A DNA stretch of 64,000 bases from Tetragonia tetragonoides (taxonomy: Eukaryota; Streptophyta; Magnoliopsida; Caryophyllales; Aizoaceae): assembly GCA_038025085.1 (NCBI GenBank), contig CM076144.1, forward strand, positions 17,571,501 to 17,635,500, read 5' to 3'. The notes beneath the pieces were generated by a model. It worked only from the letters and a program-made list of their open reading frames with translations, was not told the origin of the DNA and ran no database searches. Below are positions 1-12,600 of this stretch, piece after piece; within the stretch, counting starts at the first letter, position 1; every line of letters begins with the position of its first letter. A program made the translations under genes and the position numbers.

Positions 1-1305
1 CTGCTGGAAACTAAACATCCAACTTGCTATACCATGTCAATTTGCTCCAACCAATAGTATAGTAAAACAATGTTCCAGCAAGTATCAACCTTTCATAGTA
101 ATTAAAACTCACAAATGAAACAGCCAACAGTACCCAAAGAGTAACAAACAGTTCTAACTGACAAGAATAAAAAAGAATAGTATAAGAAAAGTCATTGAAG
201 ACTTTCAACAAACATGTGGTGTGTATGAATATGCATTCACTAAAACGCAAAAAAACTTCAACTCAGTATCACGCAATAGTATAGTAAAAACCCTAAGAAA
301 CCAAATTTCAAAATCTTACAATCGATCTATAGTGAGGGTTACAAAAATCCATACCTTGCAATTTGTAATGGGTCTTTGAAATCGAACAAAACTTCACTTT
401 GTTTCGCTATTTAATCTTTTTGCTGTTCAATGTCGCGATTTAATCTTGTTGCTCGTCTATTTCGTGATTTAATTAAACCTTGGCTGAAGACTGAAGTGTT
501 CTTAGCAACAATGGAAAAAGAGAGGAGAGAGAAAACTTTGGTAGACGAGAGAGACGGTACAGGAGAAAACGACGCTTTTGTTTTTTTCTTTTTCTCTTAG
601 AACTTCCTCTTATTTACTAAAATGCCACCGTGTAGTTCAGGGTAAGATCTGAGCCGTTAAATTGATAACCCGACGATCTATCTTCTGAGTTCGTACAGTT
701 CACATATAATGGTTGGTTCACACCTAAAACTAATCCTATATAATTTATTATTAATTTATCGAGTAATAATTTAAGAAATTATCTCAATGTCGGGACTTGA
801 GAAAAGTATTATTTTATAGAAATCATTAATTTATCGAGTATTAATTGTGTGTGTATATATATATATATATATATCGTGTTTGTCGATGAAAAAGTTATAA
901 TTGTTCATTGCTACTTTTATTATTCAACTTTTTATTGATATGATTAATTTTTTTTTTAAATTGATGCTAACAACGGAGGATGATGAACAAGAACCACATG
1001 AAATCTAGTGTAAAATAAAAGATAATGATTACTTTTGCAGATTTACTAAATGCAACTACAAAAATTAATTAAATTTTTTTAAACTACTTCAATTGTGACC
1101 AACTTATATTTGTCATATGTTCGATATCAAATTCTTTCTTGTAAGCCCATGATAGAAGTGACCTCATCATCATCATCCTCTCCCTCACACGATAGAACCA
1201 TCACGATGTCCCCTTCCCATTTTCCTCTTCCCTTCTCACAACAACCGCGAACCACATCGGCCCCTCGCCCTCTTGACTACACATGCATCCCAATGCCCAC
1301 TAGTG
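1..1305. other. intergenic; possible 5' end of a minus-strand gene
   Basis: I see no convincing coding gene. On the minus strand, about 620 to 340 is a pyrimidine-rich leader-like stretch followed by donor-like sites (CAAG|GT near 480 and GCAAG|GTATGG near 355). This could be the 5' UTR and first intron of a gene running off the left edge, but no start codon or protein family supports it. An (AT)n microsatellite lies near 848-874. The rest is AT-rich and featureless. Confidence 0.3.
848..874. repeat. (TA)n microsatellite
   Basis: A run of alternating T and A is visible directly in the sequence. Confidence 0.85.
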
Positions 1306-3200
1306 TAACACCTCGAATTTTTGCCTAATTTAAAATAATTTAAAATCACGAGTTGCAGCGGAAAATTCTGAAAATTCGAAGCGTTACCGCCGTATTAAAT
1401 GTTATACAAGGCTAGAAAGAAACAAATATTTTAATCCCAAAACAAAACATACTAGATAATTAAATAATAACTATTTTTCGAATCTAAACTAAAAACAATG
1501 AATCCAAAATGATAAGGAAATATTAAACTATTAAATCTCATGCAAGAGAATTAATATTATTACAATAATCTCCCAGAAAGTACATTAATCCAAAAGTCTA
1601 AACAATAAGATAAATATTTTTAGAAGATATATTATCTTCTTCGGTCGCCTCTTCTCTAGCTCCCAACACGAGCTAAGAATCCTGTCAATCTACTCCCCTA
1701 TACGAACATATTCCGTACAGGTTCATCATCATAGGCCCACCATTGAATAGAAATGGACAACAAACATAAGTAAAAAGAAAAACATCCAATCAGCTACATT
1801 GAGTAATTCATAACCACGCAATCCATTTAAATCTCCAATTTAACCCAACATGTTTAATAAAAATAAAACGTGCTTTGATAAATAAAGGACAGCATACTTT
1901 AATTAAAACACGTGTCAAATCACCAAATAATAAATCAATATTTATTATTATCCATTATCCAAGTTCATTAGAGAGAAGAGAATCGCATGAATTGTCAAAC
2001 CAACCGCAGCTGATTCAAATAGGATCTTAGTTCTGTGCATATTAGCAAAAAGGGATCAACCGTTCCGGAGTATAGATGACTCCTAGAAGTATTTCCTCTG
2101 TTTCTAAGTATGCATAGTCACTCTCAACCCTTAAGTTTACAAGAAGAACTGTTTCTCAAAACTACTTTGCCCAATCCTCATGTATGGATACAAGTATTAC
2201 ATTGGGGCTACGATCCGCAGACATAGACCTGTCCAATGTACCAAGTGACAAATTTTCATTCGCGTCCTTTGGTGAATCCATTACCAAAGAAGTCTTAACT
2301 CTCAATTCATTTTCATATGGTGATCACATAAACAATTAATTCACATATCTTGCCATCCTCAAGTAACCACTCAACAGTTACAAAATGAACAATTATAGTT
2401 CACAATTTCGATGGCAAATTTCACATGAATGAGCATCAATACTCACATTCACAACCATCTAACAATATACCTTTTACATGTTTCCAATATTGCTCACCAA
2501 TTCAATAGTCAAAGTCACATCAACTTATTGAAACAACATGCTTACTAACATGAATCCACATGCTTACTAACATGATGTAAATAGCGATAGACTATATCCA
2601 AATTGAACAAATATTCAAATATATTTAGTTCAATATCACAATAATTGCTCCACGTAATTACAAAGATTAACATGCATCACATAATATGAATCTCAACAAG
2701 TAGTCATTGCTACACAGAGTGCATTTCCAGCATAGTTCATCATTCATTCACTATCTCATAATTTAATACGAATTAGCATAAGGAAATAAATATTCAATTA
2801 CCCCTTTGTCACAAATCTCAAATGAATTATAATCTCAATTAAAATCTAGACATGAATATACCTTGAGCAATAAGGCAAATCACGACAATCACGTAAGCTC
2901 CTTACGTTAAGTGCGGTCAACGGGTCTTAACAAATCCACAATAATCCAACAGTCAATAACTTGACTTCTAAACCTCTAAATTAAACATTAAAGATGGTTT
3001 TGCTCATTAAACTTAAAAAATTAAGTTGCTGGAATTTTATTACTCATGCATGCTCAATGATTTTTCAAACCAAACTTTCATAAATCAAACTAGGAAATAA
3101 TTCAACTAAACCCTAATTGAAGTCAACACTTAAAACAAAAGGTCATAAACACCAAATCAACAACAACAACCCCACCACCAGCGGCCCCCCACCACCAGCA
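1306..3200 (-). mobile_element. Ty3/gypsy-type LTR, decayed
   Basis: The stretch starts on the plus strand with TGTAACACC, the same kind of terminus as the solo LTR at 36492. It lies next to a minus-strand gypsy integrase fragment (3220-3888), so it is best read as the 3' LTR of a minus-strand element. The right boundary is unclear; a CCACCAGC-rich stretch near 3170-3225 marks the junction. I could not find a target duplication or a second LTR. The approximately 1.9-kb length suits gypsy LTRs of the long-LTR type. Confidence 0.55.
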
Positions 3201-3219
3201 GCCTTGTTGGTGGACCGCT

Positions 3220-3888
3220 GGCTATCCCACGAGTAGGCGATACTTTCAAAAGTACCTTCTCACCAACTTGGAATTCTTCCATTCTTCAATGTTGATCTGC
3301 ATAAGCTTTCTATCTAGGTTGTGCAACCTTCATTCTTCTCTTGGACCAGTTTCACTTGATCCACAATTTCTTGGATAAAATCTAGGCCCAACAAAAAGGC
3401 CTCACTTATGTCGTTCCAGCACGTAGGAGATCGACACTTTCTCCTATACAGCGCCTCATAAGGTGCTCTATTAATACTCGCATGGTAGGTATTGTTGTAC
3501 GAGAACTCAATCAAATGCAAATTCTTCTCCCAAGAGTCCTTCATCTCTAGAGCACAAGTCCTCAACATATCCTCCAAAGTCTAAATAGTACGCTCCGTTT
3601 GACCATCTGTAGGAGAATGAAATATTGTACTAAACTTCAACTTCATACCAAAAGCATTCTACAATTTGTCCCAAAAGTTCGACAAGAATCTCGTATCCCT
3701 GTATGAAACAATGTCTTTAGGTACTCCATGTAACCTCAAAACTTATTTCACATAAGCTTTAGAGAGTTGGTCCATCGACCAAGTCTTCTTCATTACAATC
3801 AATCTTGCTGTTTTCGTCAGTCGGTCAACAATAACCCAAATTGTGTCCTTTTCGGACCTCGTCTTTGGTAATCCAATTGTTAGGTGTT
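3220..3888 (-). pseudogene. gypsy integrase fragment
   Basis: Read on the minus strand, this stretch carries the end of a Ty3/gypsy integrase: a VDRLTK-like core motif, then GVPKDIVSYRDTRF, DGQTERT and SYNNTYHASI. The integrase DDE residues sit in these blocks in the family. In-frame stop codons and frame changes (for example before 3577 and near 3750) make it non-functional. The upstream part of pol is missing, because the sequence ends where a hAT element and a dispersed repeat begin. The C-terminal tail is lost at about 3225. Confidence 0.8.
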
Positions 3889-3890
3889 GT

Positions 3891-4632
3891 TAGACCTGGC
3901 CATGGGCCGGTCTAGGCCGGGTCTATGCCGGGTTTCTCATGGGCCGGGTTAAAATTGAGCAGACAACAACACCGCACGACAAATTAGCAGTCCGTGCCGA
4001 TCAGGGCCAACGGGCCTGGCCAAGACTCACCCGTGGCTGGACCGTGGGTGGGTCTGGTGCTGGGCTCCGTGCTGGGCCTGGTAGCGAGAAAGATGACAAT
4101 AGAGGTGGTGGTTTTGGCGGCGAGGGTGGTGACTGGTTAAGATGCAGTGGTGAGATGTTTGAAGATGCGCTGACTGAAGAGAAGATGACCATGGACGAGT
4201 GCTGAGAATTAATGGCGATGGCGATGTAGTGTGAGGAGAAGATGGTGTGATTTAGTCAGTTAGAGATGTGTGAATATTTATTTTTTTTTACCTTTTAACT
4301 GATGTGGAAATTTCTTAGCTAAGGTTTTTAGTTGGCAACTTGCCATTATTTTACTTCGTATTTCGATATTGACATTGACGCATAATGACAAATGACAAAC
4401 AAAATGAGAGAGTATGTGGGCGGTCCAATCCAGTTATTTTGCGTGGGCTTCATTTTCTGGGCCAGGCCTTAGCTGTTACAATTTTAATTAACTTAAACCC
4501 AGGCACACACTGGGTGATTCAGGACTTGTAACGGTCCTGGGCCCAAGCCTGATTCAGCGAGGCACATGTAGGCCCAGACACGGGCCGGTCAATAGCCTGC
4601 ATGGGCCTAGCCCGGCCCACTGGCCAAGTCTA
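3891..4632. mobile_element. non-autonomous hAT element
   Basis: This 742-bp insertion has inverted ends, TAGACCTGGCCATGGGCCGG on the left and the complement of TAGACTTGGCCAGTGGGCC on the right. An exact 8-bp duplication, GGTGTTGT, flanks it at 3883-3890 and 4633-4640. An 8-bp duplication with a TAGA-type terminus is the hAT signature. The interior is GC-rich with subterminal GGGCCGG motifs and has no transposase, so it must rely on another element. It landed in a dispersed repeat whose second copy is at 6733. Confidence 0.88.
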
Positions 4633-4726
4633 GGTGTTGTGAAGTGCATATAGCAATATAGATATACACTACACAGATGGAGTTTTAATACCACATTTTC
4701 AAACAACACTGTAGTAATATCAAAAG
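4633..4726 (+). repeat. dispersed repeat, copy 1
   Basis: About 94 bp, beginning GGTGTTGTGAAGTG, closely matches 6733-6826 in MYB3R intron 1. The matching block ends at CAAAAG in both copies. The hAT element at 3891-4632 split this copy from its left end. Confidence 0.85.
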
Positions 4727-5135
4727 ATCTGTATTAGCAGAATTTACATCTAACAATTGGTATTAATTACTAGATTTTTGTACGCGTTTATAAGACGGTG
4801 TGAGACTCTCTCACATTTTTTTTTTGCATATATAAAACGAGAAAAGCTGAAAGAAGCAAATTCGTTTTCTAATAAGAAACAAATCGGGTTAAGTCGTGCC
4901 ATTTACTGTGTCGACCCGACCCATGCCCATGCCTAGCCACAACTTATTATTTTTACTTTTAATTTAATTAATTAAATAATTATAAAGCAATACCATTCTA
5001 CGTTCACACTTAATAATCAAATTATCAATTTTTCTCAAAAAAAAAATAAATCAAATTATCAATATAAAGCACCCCTTGGTGCGTATGACGTTTCAAACTA
5101 AAATCATAACCCTCAAATCCCTCCTACACCCTTCA

Positions 5136-5146
5136 TCTAACGGTCA
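5136..5146 (+). promoter_or_regulatory. MSA element, perfect consensus
   Basis: TCTAACGGTCA matches all eleven positions of the mitosis-specific activator consensus YCYAACGGYYA, which MYB3R proteins bind at G2/M genes. It lies about 1 kb upstream of the start codon and a few hundred bases before the CT-rich leader. It suggests that this MYB3R gene is itself under MYB3R control, which is inference. Confidence 0.65.
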
Positions 5147-5354
5147 CAAAACACCCCGGGAAAGCCTCCTTAAGCTTAACCCCAATACACATACAGAAAA
5201 AGGAAAAAAAAACAGAAAAAGAAAAAAACAGCAAAGATTAGTAACGACTAGTCTCATATCCTCTACAGTGCCGTTTGATGTTCAAACCTTTCCTTTTTTT
5301 GTTTTCATTAAAATAAATAAACAAATTAAAAAATATAAACCAAACAACCGTCAA

Positions 5355-5365
5355 CAACCGTTAGA
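5355..5365 (-). promoter_or_regulatory. MSA-like element
   Basis: On the minus strand TCTAACGGTTG matches ten of eleven positions of the MSA consensus. Further AACGG cores occur at 5411, 5421, 5576 and 5666 (+) and at 5271-5275 (-), so seven cores fall within about 540 bp. Confidence 0.55.
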
Positions 5366-5439
5366 CAGTAGGGTTTCGAAAAGCTCTACAATTTCCACGA
5401 ACTTCTTCATAACGGCACCAAACGGAAACATTACGTCGG

Positions 5440-6153
5440 TGCTTTTCCTCTCATTCTCTCTCCCTCTCTCCCTCCAAGTATTCGTTAACCCCTGCCTTTT
5501 CTCTCTCCTCTTTTTTATTTTTATTTCTCTCACCTGCCCTCTCTCTTTCTCTCTCTAAAATCTCTCTCTTCTTTCAACGGGCAAGGGATTTTTGCGAGCC
5601 AAACCTCTCCTCTTTCTCTCTCTCTAAAATCTCGTTCTCTTGAAGGTTTGTGAGGGGTTCAATTCAACGGCAACAAAAGGGTTTTTTTTTTTTTAATTTA
5701 ATTCCCGCCAGTTTTTTCTAGGTCAGCTTTCTTTTCTTTGATTTTGTGTTTCAATTTTTATGAATTTGCTCTCTTTTTCTTGTTGTTTTTTTTTTTTTTA
5801 TTTTTTTTTTGGCTATTTAGCTGCTTTTGTTTCGTTTTGTAACCTTTCTGATGTGGAATCAAAGTAATTCTTTGATTCGAGTTTGTGTTAATTTATTGGA
5901 AACGTAATTTTGTGTTGGTTTGTTGAATTGATTTGATCTGATCACTGATGTTAAGATCCGTGTTTAGTTTGTATTATATCAGCTATCCGTTAGTTGAGAT
6001 TTAGAGTAGTTGGGAAAAAAAATTATGTCTTTGTAGGGTGTTTGGATATTCTTTACTGATCATGTTCTGAGTAGTTGTTTTATTATTAATTATTAATTAT
6101 ATTTTTATTTAGGATGTGGGATTGGAGAACTTGGAATAATAGAAGATAAAGAT
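5440..6153 (+). promoter_or_regulatory. MYB3R core promoter / 5' leader with probable leader intron
   Basis: A CT-repeat-rich stretch (about 5445-5640) is typical of a plant core promoter or 5' UTR. An E2F-like motif, ATTCCCGCC, lies at 5701-5709. A TTTATTTAG|GATGTGG acceptor at about 6112 suggests an intron in the leader; the donor is uncertain (candidates near 5680-5725). The final leader exon of about 40 bp runs into the start codon at 6154. Confidence 0.5.
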
Positions 6154-9100
6154 ATGGCGTGTTGTTTGGAGAACAAGCAATCAACAGCAGCTGCTTCGAC
6201 GAGCTCTTCAGTTTCTGAGGGAAGTGTTAGTGGTAGTGTTAGTGTCAAGTCTTCTGGTGTTAGCAGCCCCGTTGCGACATCGCCTTCTCAACGGTATTTA
6301 AACCCTTCACTCTTTTCTGCACTTTGGTGATGTGAACTGTGAAGTATGTCACTGGAATAAATGTTTTGTCTTTGATATCCTGTTATTGGTTTTCATATGT
6401 TATAGTGTGGTTTGGTTGATCTGATATTTACTTTAAGTGGGTATTGGTACTGTTATTAGTATGCGTAGATTTGGGTCCAATTGGAGTTCTTTTCAACTGC
6501 ATTGCCACTGTTTATGCTTATTGGATTCCAACATTATGGTTAGTATATCCAGGTAGAGGCTTATGTCTTAACACCTCAGTATTGAAACGGCGTTGTAGTA
6601 AACCAAAATCGGAATCTGTGGGGATGCAACGATGAACTGTATAGAGGTGAAGTTACGTAAATGGAAATGTGGTTCTGTAATGACAGCTCTTTCCCGCAAA
6701 AGGAAAAGAAATCTTTTGGTTTTTAATGGATGGGTGTTGTGAAGTGTATATAGCAATATGGATATACACTAAACAGATGGAGTTATAATACCACATTTTC
6801 AAACAGCACTGTAGTAATATCAAAAGGAGAATAGAATGTGATTCTGTAATGAAAGCTCCTTTCCGCAAAAGGAAAATAATCTTTTGGTTATGTAGACTTT
6901 TGCAGACTCAGTGACAGAGCAATGGGTTTTGCCAAGAGTTAAATGTCGTGGGATTCTAAGCTACTTATTTATCTAAAGAAACAACAGGATAGGTGTTATG
7001 AACACTTAGTTGGTAGCTCAGCTGGTAAGACCTTTGAAATTTGTTCCAGAGCCCCAGTTCGAGCTTCCTCAGGGCCACTGGAAGTTTTCCTGATCATTAA
7101 CTGTAGGGTCCATGGGATTAGTCGGGCAAAGCTGGGATACCCATGTTATCTATAAAACAAATTAAAAAAGGGTAGGTGTTGCGGAAGTGTTTTTTTGTCC
7201 CCCTCAGGGCGGCAATGGAGATGTAGGCTTTTGCAGAGTTAGTGCAAGGGCGACGGTTTGCCATGAGATTAGGCTTTTTTGGGATGCTAAGCTATTTAAA
7301 TACAGTTATTGGACAACTAGTAATGTGGTTGTGTACTCTCCTTGGCCATCACTCTCCTTCGGATTCAGACAATGTTCTGAGATATATGAGAGGGGAAGTG
7401 CTTTTCTAGCTTCACAAAGAGAAAACAAGATAGGTTTTGAGTCTTTTAGATCAAGAGAGGTCAGGGCGCGCCAGAATGGTCAGCCGTTTCAGTAAATGTT
7501 CTTCCAGAGTCCAGAAAGTTCTAGTTCGCCACCATGCACAAGAGGCGAGTTGGCGATTGAGTCCTAAAAGCTATCCTGGAATTGGACTGGCGATTCGTTT
7601 GTCGTCGAAAAATCCGTGAAAAGATGTTCTAGGATATCGAAGAAATTAGAAAGTTATATCACTTGTCTAATTTTGAATTTTGATTAACATAACAGAAGCT
7701 ATCTCTTTTAACATCCAGCGTTGAATTTTAGTAGATGGTAATGCCATGGCCCATGGGGCAAATTGTTAGATAAATGTCAAGTCATTCAAATCATACAATT
7801 TATATATTTTGCAATAACTTATTTAAGCCAAGTAGGCTGCCCTTATATCCTAATTAAAAGTTACAGGGGGCGTTTTTCGGAGCATTAAATGCACTTGAAT
7901 TTCAAGGTGGTTGGTTTGTGCACTTATTACAATAGTATGACGTTCTTGGCACTCCTCTTCTCAAGTACTCTATGATAGCGTGGATTCAGTGAAAACACAA
8001 AAGGGTAAATGAACAATAGTCCAAGAAAGTAGGAGTTTATATGGTTCATGATAGGAAACAAGATAACAATTTGGGACATTCTCTAATAGAGAGGAAGGCC
8101 CAAAACCCAATTAATATTAAATAAGATTGATTCAGAAACTTCTGGTAGCTGATATCTGCTGAAATTTGCATGATTGCGACGACGATGATTTTCCTGGTAC
8201 AAAATTAGTAACACTTTTATGATAGGTTGACTGATAGGTATATGAGACAAGAAATTAAAAGTTCCTTATGAGACTTCTGCTTCTTGCAAGATTACACAAA
8301 AATCATTACTAGTAGTTGTGGATGTTACCTTTTCTTTCTTACATTAGTCACTCACATTATTGGGCTGCACTATGGGCCTCTGTCATTAGCTTGAGACTAT
8401 AATTGTTTGGTATGTGGCCTAATGATCAATAATTTTCTCTTTATAGAAGGACTACAGGGCCTATCAGGCGAGCAAAGGGTGGTTGGACACCAGAAGAGGT
8501 TAGTCCAGTTTAATTTATGCAAACACATGATAAATACTGTCATTCTTTGCCATCATTAATGTTCTACTTGCAACTATCTGGAACTAGAGCGCTTTGCCTA
8601 GTTGCAATTTCTTTTAATGATGCTAATTCATATGCTGACCAGTTCTCCTCATGGTTTCCTTATTGTGCCTGTATTTGGATATGCCCATGTTTTGCTATCA
8701 CTGATCTAGTTTTTATCTGCAGGATGAAACATTAAGAAATGCGGTTTCCGCTTTCAAGGGAAAGAGCTGGAAGAAAATAGGTGTGCTTCATTATCTGAAC
8801 TGCATTTATTTCTTTTCTGAATTGTTGGAACAATGCGATATGCTATGCCCAAAAACACCGAATAGGCAATGCCCTTACACCGAATTTGAAGTATTGTCTT
8901 AATTGTTGGAATATCAAGATATCCTATGCCCTTTGAGAACCAAATAGGCACCTTCTAACACCACCAAATTTGAAGTATGAAAAATTGCTTTTTGTTGGTA
9001 TTTCTCTTATATATAACATTCCACCTTAATACCACCGTACTTTTTATTTAATACCACCCAACAAAACCCATGTGTTCCTTTTTTACCCTTGTTTTAATTT

Positions 9101-9639
9101 TCCCATCTCTCCTCACCTCAAAGGCTCAAACCACCAAGGCACCAACACTACCTTCCCCCCACCCCCACCACCGGACTATCACCATCCCTCACCCCCACAG
9201 GCCACCGATGACCACCGACGGGTCAGCATCATGAGGCAGCCACCGGGCCACCGTAACACCACGTCTCTCTCTTTGTCTCTTCTTTATTCCCATCCATCCA
9301 CCCCCCTCTCTCTCCTTCTCCTCCACCGTAAATCACCGGAATCGGGCTTCTCGCGCCACGCCCAGGTGGGGAGCAAGCTCGCGCCACGCCCAGGTGGGGA
9401 GCAAGCTCGCGCCAGGCCCAGGTGGGGAGCGAGCTCGCACTACGCCCAGTTGCGGAGCGAGAAGCAATACTTGATTTTTTTTTTTCTTTTTTTTTGATGA
9501 TGATGAAGCATATGCAAAAAAAATAAAAATAAAAAAAAGTTTCAAAGATCTCGCTCCGCTTTTAGGTGCGGAGTGAGCTCGCGCCACACCTGGGTGCGGA
9601 GTGAGCTCGCGCCACACCTGGGTGCGGAGCGAGATGTTT

Positions 9640-9677
<38 letters not shown>

Positions 9678-12600
9678 ATATCGTTGAATTAGCCGGATTG
9701 TCGGAATGTTGGTGGGCGGCATTGGGGTGGGGGACGGTGGTTGGAGTGGTCAAGATGAGAAGAGAGAATGGCACATGGTTGATGTGGGGGGTGAGTGAAG
9801 ATGAGAGAAAAAGTGAATGAAAATTAAAAGAGGGGTAAAAATGGAACACATGGCTTATTGTGGGTGGTATTAAATAAAAACAAGGGTGGTATTAAATAGA
9901 CCCCATATATAATTGTGCATATCTGGTAAACCTCATGTTCTTGATTCTCCTTCTCTTTGATTGCTCTTGGTGTACAGAATATTTTTTGTAAGAATCTGAG
10001 AGTTTTGAAACACAAATAGTTGTAGTGGATTTTTTAAGAGCTTGGATTAGAAATTTCAACTTTCATCTTTGCATTGTGATTTTGCTTCCTGCAAAAACAC
10101 ATAACAAGTGACTTATACTAGAAGGCTAGAAGCCATACGAATTTGGTTTAGGGCACACGGATATTGAGTTCCCAGAAATGAATTATTGGAGTAGATTGAG
10201 GCTATTGAAAAATTATTCTTTCAACTTGTTCCTAGCAATATCTTTTGGCAGAAACTAAGTTATCTCTTCTTTGAGCAAAATACATAGAAGTCACTTGGGC
10301 AACTCATACGAGCTATGGTGACTTTTCCCTTAAGCCCAATGTGGCTATAATTCTTGATGAGCTTTGTGATGATTCCATGCCCTTAGATTGGGCTGGCTTT
10401 GAAAGTGGGCAGATAGAGGCACCCATATTTCGATGAATGTATTTCACTCTTCCACGTAGTTTTGTTGCGTACATGGTTTAATGCACCACATGTCAGAGAG
10501 AATGCCTGTACAAGATTGGCTTAAATTTATTGTTTAAAATGTGGTTAACCACAAATTTTTGCCTTCCTCTATGCATTGATTGCCTCCTTGAAAAATAGGT
10601 TTATTGTTGACTGAAATTTAGATGAGATAAAAGGACTTGGCGTTTGTCTTTGGACTTGTGGAACTCTTTGTCTCAGCTCTGTAGGGATTATAAAATAGCT
10701 TTGGTTCGTAGAATTTATTAAAGATGAATATATTACTCTGCTGAGACACTATAAGATGGGCAGTATCATTCAGTTTGACATTTTATGCTCCACACATTTC
10801 AAACTGAATAGGAGGACCCAATTTACTCTATGCTGTAAATGTTAGAATATTTAAAAGACAACTGCTGTCTTAACTTTCTGATGGACAACATTTGTTGTGC
10901 AAGTAAAGATGTTCTTTTTTGAGAATTGATGTATGCTTCATCAAAATGTTGCCTGGGTCATAAAGTTATTGGCTACCAGTTTGTGGAGTATGGTGATATT
11001 CGGATGTTTACATGCTTGCATATTAGATAGATCAAAGAGTTCAATTTGTTAATTAAAGATTCCTTACCCTTGCAACAATGAAATCATTGCGAGTATGGAG
11101 TCCTCTATTGCCGTGGAAGATTGCATTACCTCTTATAAAGATACTTGGAATGAAATGGCCTTGTTTTTTTTTATTTTTTTTAATTTTATGTTATTCATAC
11201 ACTGAATCTCTGGTTTACAAGGGCTTATTTTGTAGATATGTTTATATGATCTGAAGAAGCACAAAAAGCTCTTAAATGTATGAAACAAACCAACATTGCT
11301 TCTAAAACACTGCATCTGCATATGTCTTGTAATTGTTTTTAAGCGTTGACTTATCTCACATATGACTATGTATGCAGCTGAATTTTTTCCTGATAGGTCT
11401 GAAGTCCAGTGTCTACATAGATGGCAAAAGGTCCTTAATCCTGAACTTGTTAAGGGACCATGGACTCAAGAGGTCAGATGCAGCTTCTTTTGCCTTGGTG
11501 ATTTTGTAGTAGGTTGTGGTTGTTACTGAAGTGTTTACTGCCTTTTTGGTTGTAGGAGGATGAAAAAATTATTGAATTAGTGGCAAAATACGGCCCAACA
11601 AAATGGTCTGTGATAGCAAAGGCTTTACCCGGGCGTATAGGAAAGCAATGCCGAGAGAGGTAACCATACAAACCTACAGGTTCTTGTTTTATTTGCTGCA
11701 GTGTTCTCAAAATTTATGAAGTTGGTGGTGTAGACCATGAACGACTAGTGCTTGTTTACTTGTATCATCGTTGCAGGTTTTAGAGATAAGTTACTTAGAT
11801 AATGATCTCTTCTTTGCCACTTAATTAGAGTTTGAAGACAACATGATAATAACACAACGAAACGCACAATATATATGTGGAACACCTCCATAATTCTCCA
11901 CTTTTAAATTGTTTAGTTACAATCAATAGTAACTCAACATACACAAAACTCTCAATGTGTGTCCTCTAGAATTACTGTCAACATACGTACTGCAACATAT
12001 AATCCTCGTACTTAACTTGTTTAGGCATGCTTCTTGGAGGTGATGATGCAAGATATCATGTTAGGTTCTGTTATCAAGCACTTGAAACAATAGATTAGCA
12101 TCCTTGACAACTTCGGAGACATCCATGGATTTTTTACAAACACGGAACCCTTAGGAGAGTTCACAAGAACGTTGACAATAGCCTTATTAGTAACGGAGTC
12201 ACACCATCCAAGGAATAAGATAGAACAACCTTTTGTGTGCACAATTGTAGTCCTTCAAAGTCAAATGGATGTCATTCACTTCGTTATTAAGGAAATTGAA
12301 TTATCTCATGCATTCTAGGTGGTTTCATTCTGAGACCAAATTGAATATATAAACAAGCTGATCATATAACATAAACAAGTATTAGAAGAATCCATAGACA
12401 AGCTGAATATAACAAAGAAGAGTAAAAAGTGTTGATAATTTAACACCGTGTTATCCCCTTAACGACGTTCAGTGATAATTTTGACGACCAAAATTTTCTT
12501 GCTTGCAGGTGGCACAATCATCTGAATCCAGATATAAAAAAGGATGCTTGGATATTGGAGGAAGAACTAGCTCTCATGAATGCTCATCGGGTACATGGGA

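Larger units (their letters stand above)
9017..9904. mobile_element. fold-back/MITE-like DNA element in MYB3R intron 3
   Basis: The ends form a long imperfect inverted repeat. The left end carries two AATACCACC motifs and CCATGTGTTCC, and the right end is the complement with the same order. ATATATAA flanks it at 9009-9016 and 9905-9912, compatible with an 8-bp duplication but low in complexity. The interior has two 28-bp minisatellite arrays separated by poly-T and poly-A runs. No transposase is present. The superfamily is uncertain. Confidence 0.6.

Noticed and set aside
3939..4205. Gly-rich open frame
   Set aside because: It lies wholly inside the hAT element and reflects its GC-rich interior.
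5076..5558. 160-codon open frame upstream of MYB3R
   Set aside because: It covers the CT-rich promoter/leader, has low-complexity composition and resembles no family.
7008..7080. A genuine tRNA gene
   Set aside because: The A and B boxes are present, but the arms do not form a full cloverleaf and the segment continues into a SINE body.
9072..9849. Open frames in the MYB3R intron with repeated APRPGGE/HPGVARA-type peptides
   Set aside because: They are translations of the 28-bp minisatellite in several frames.
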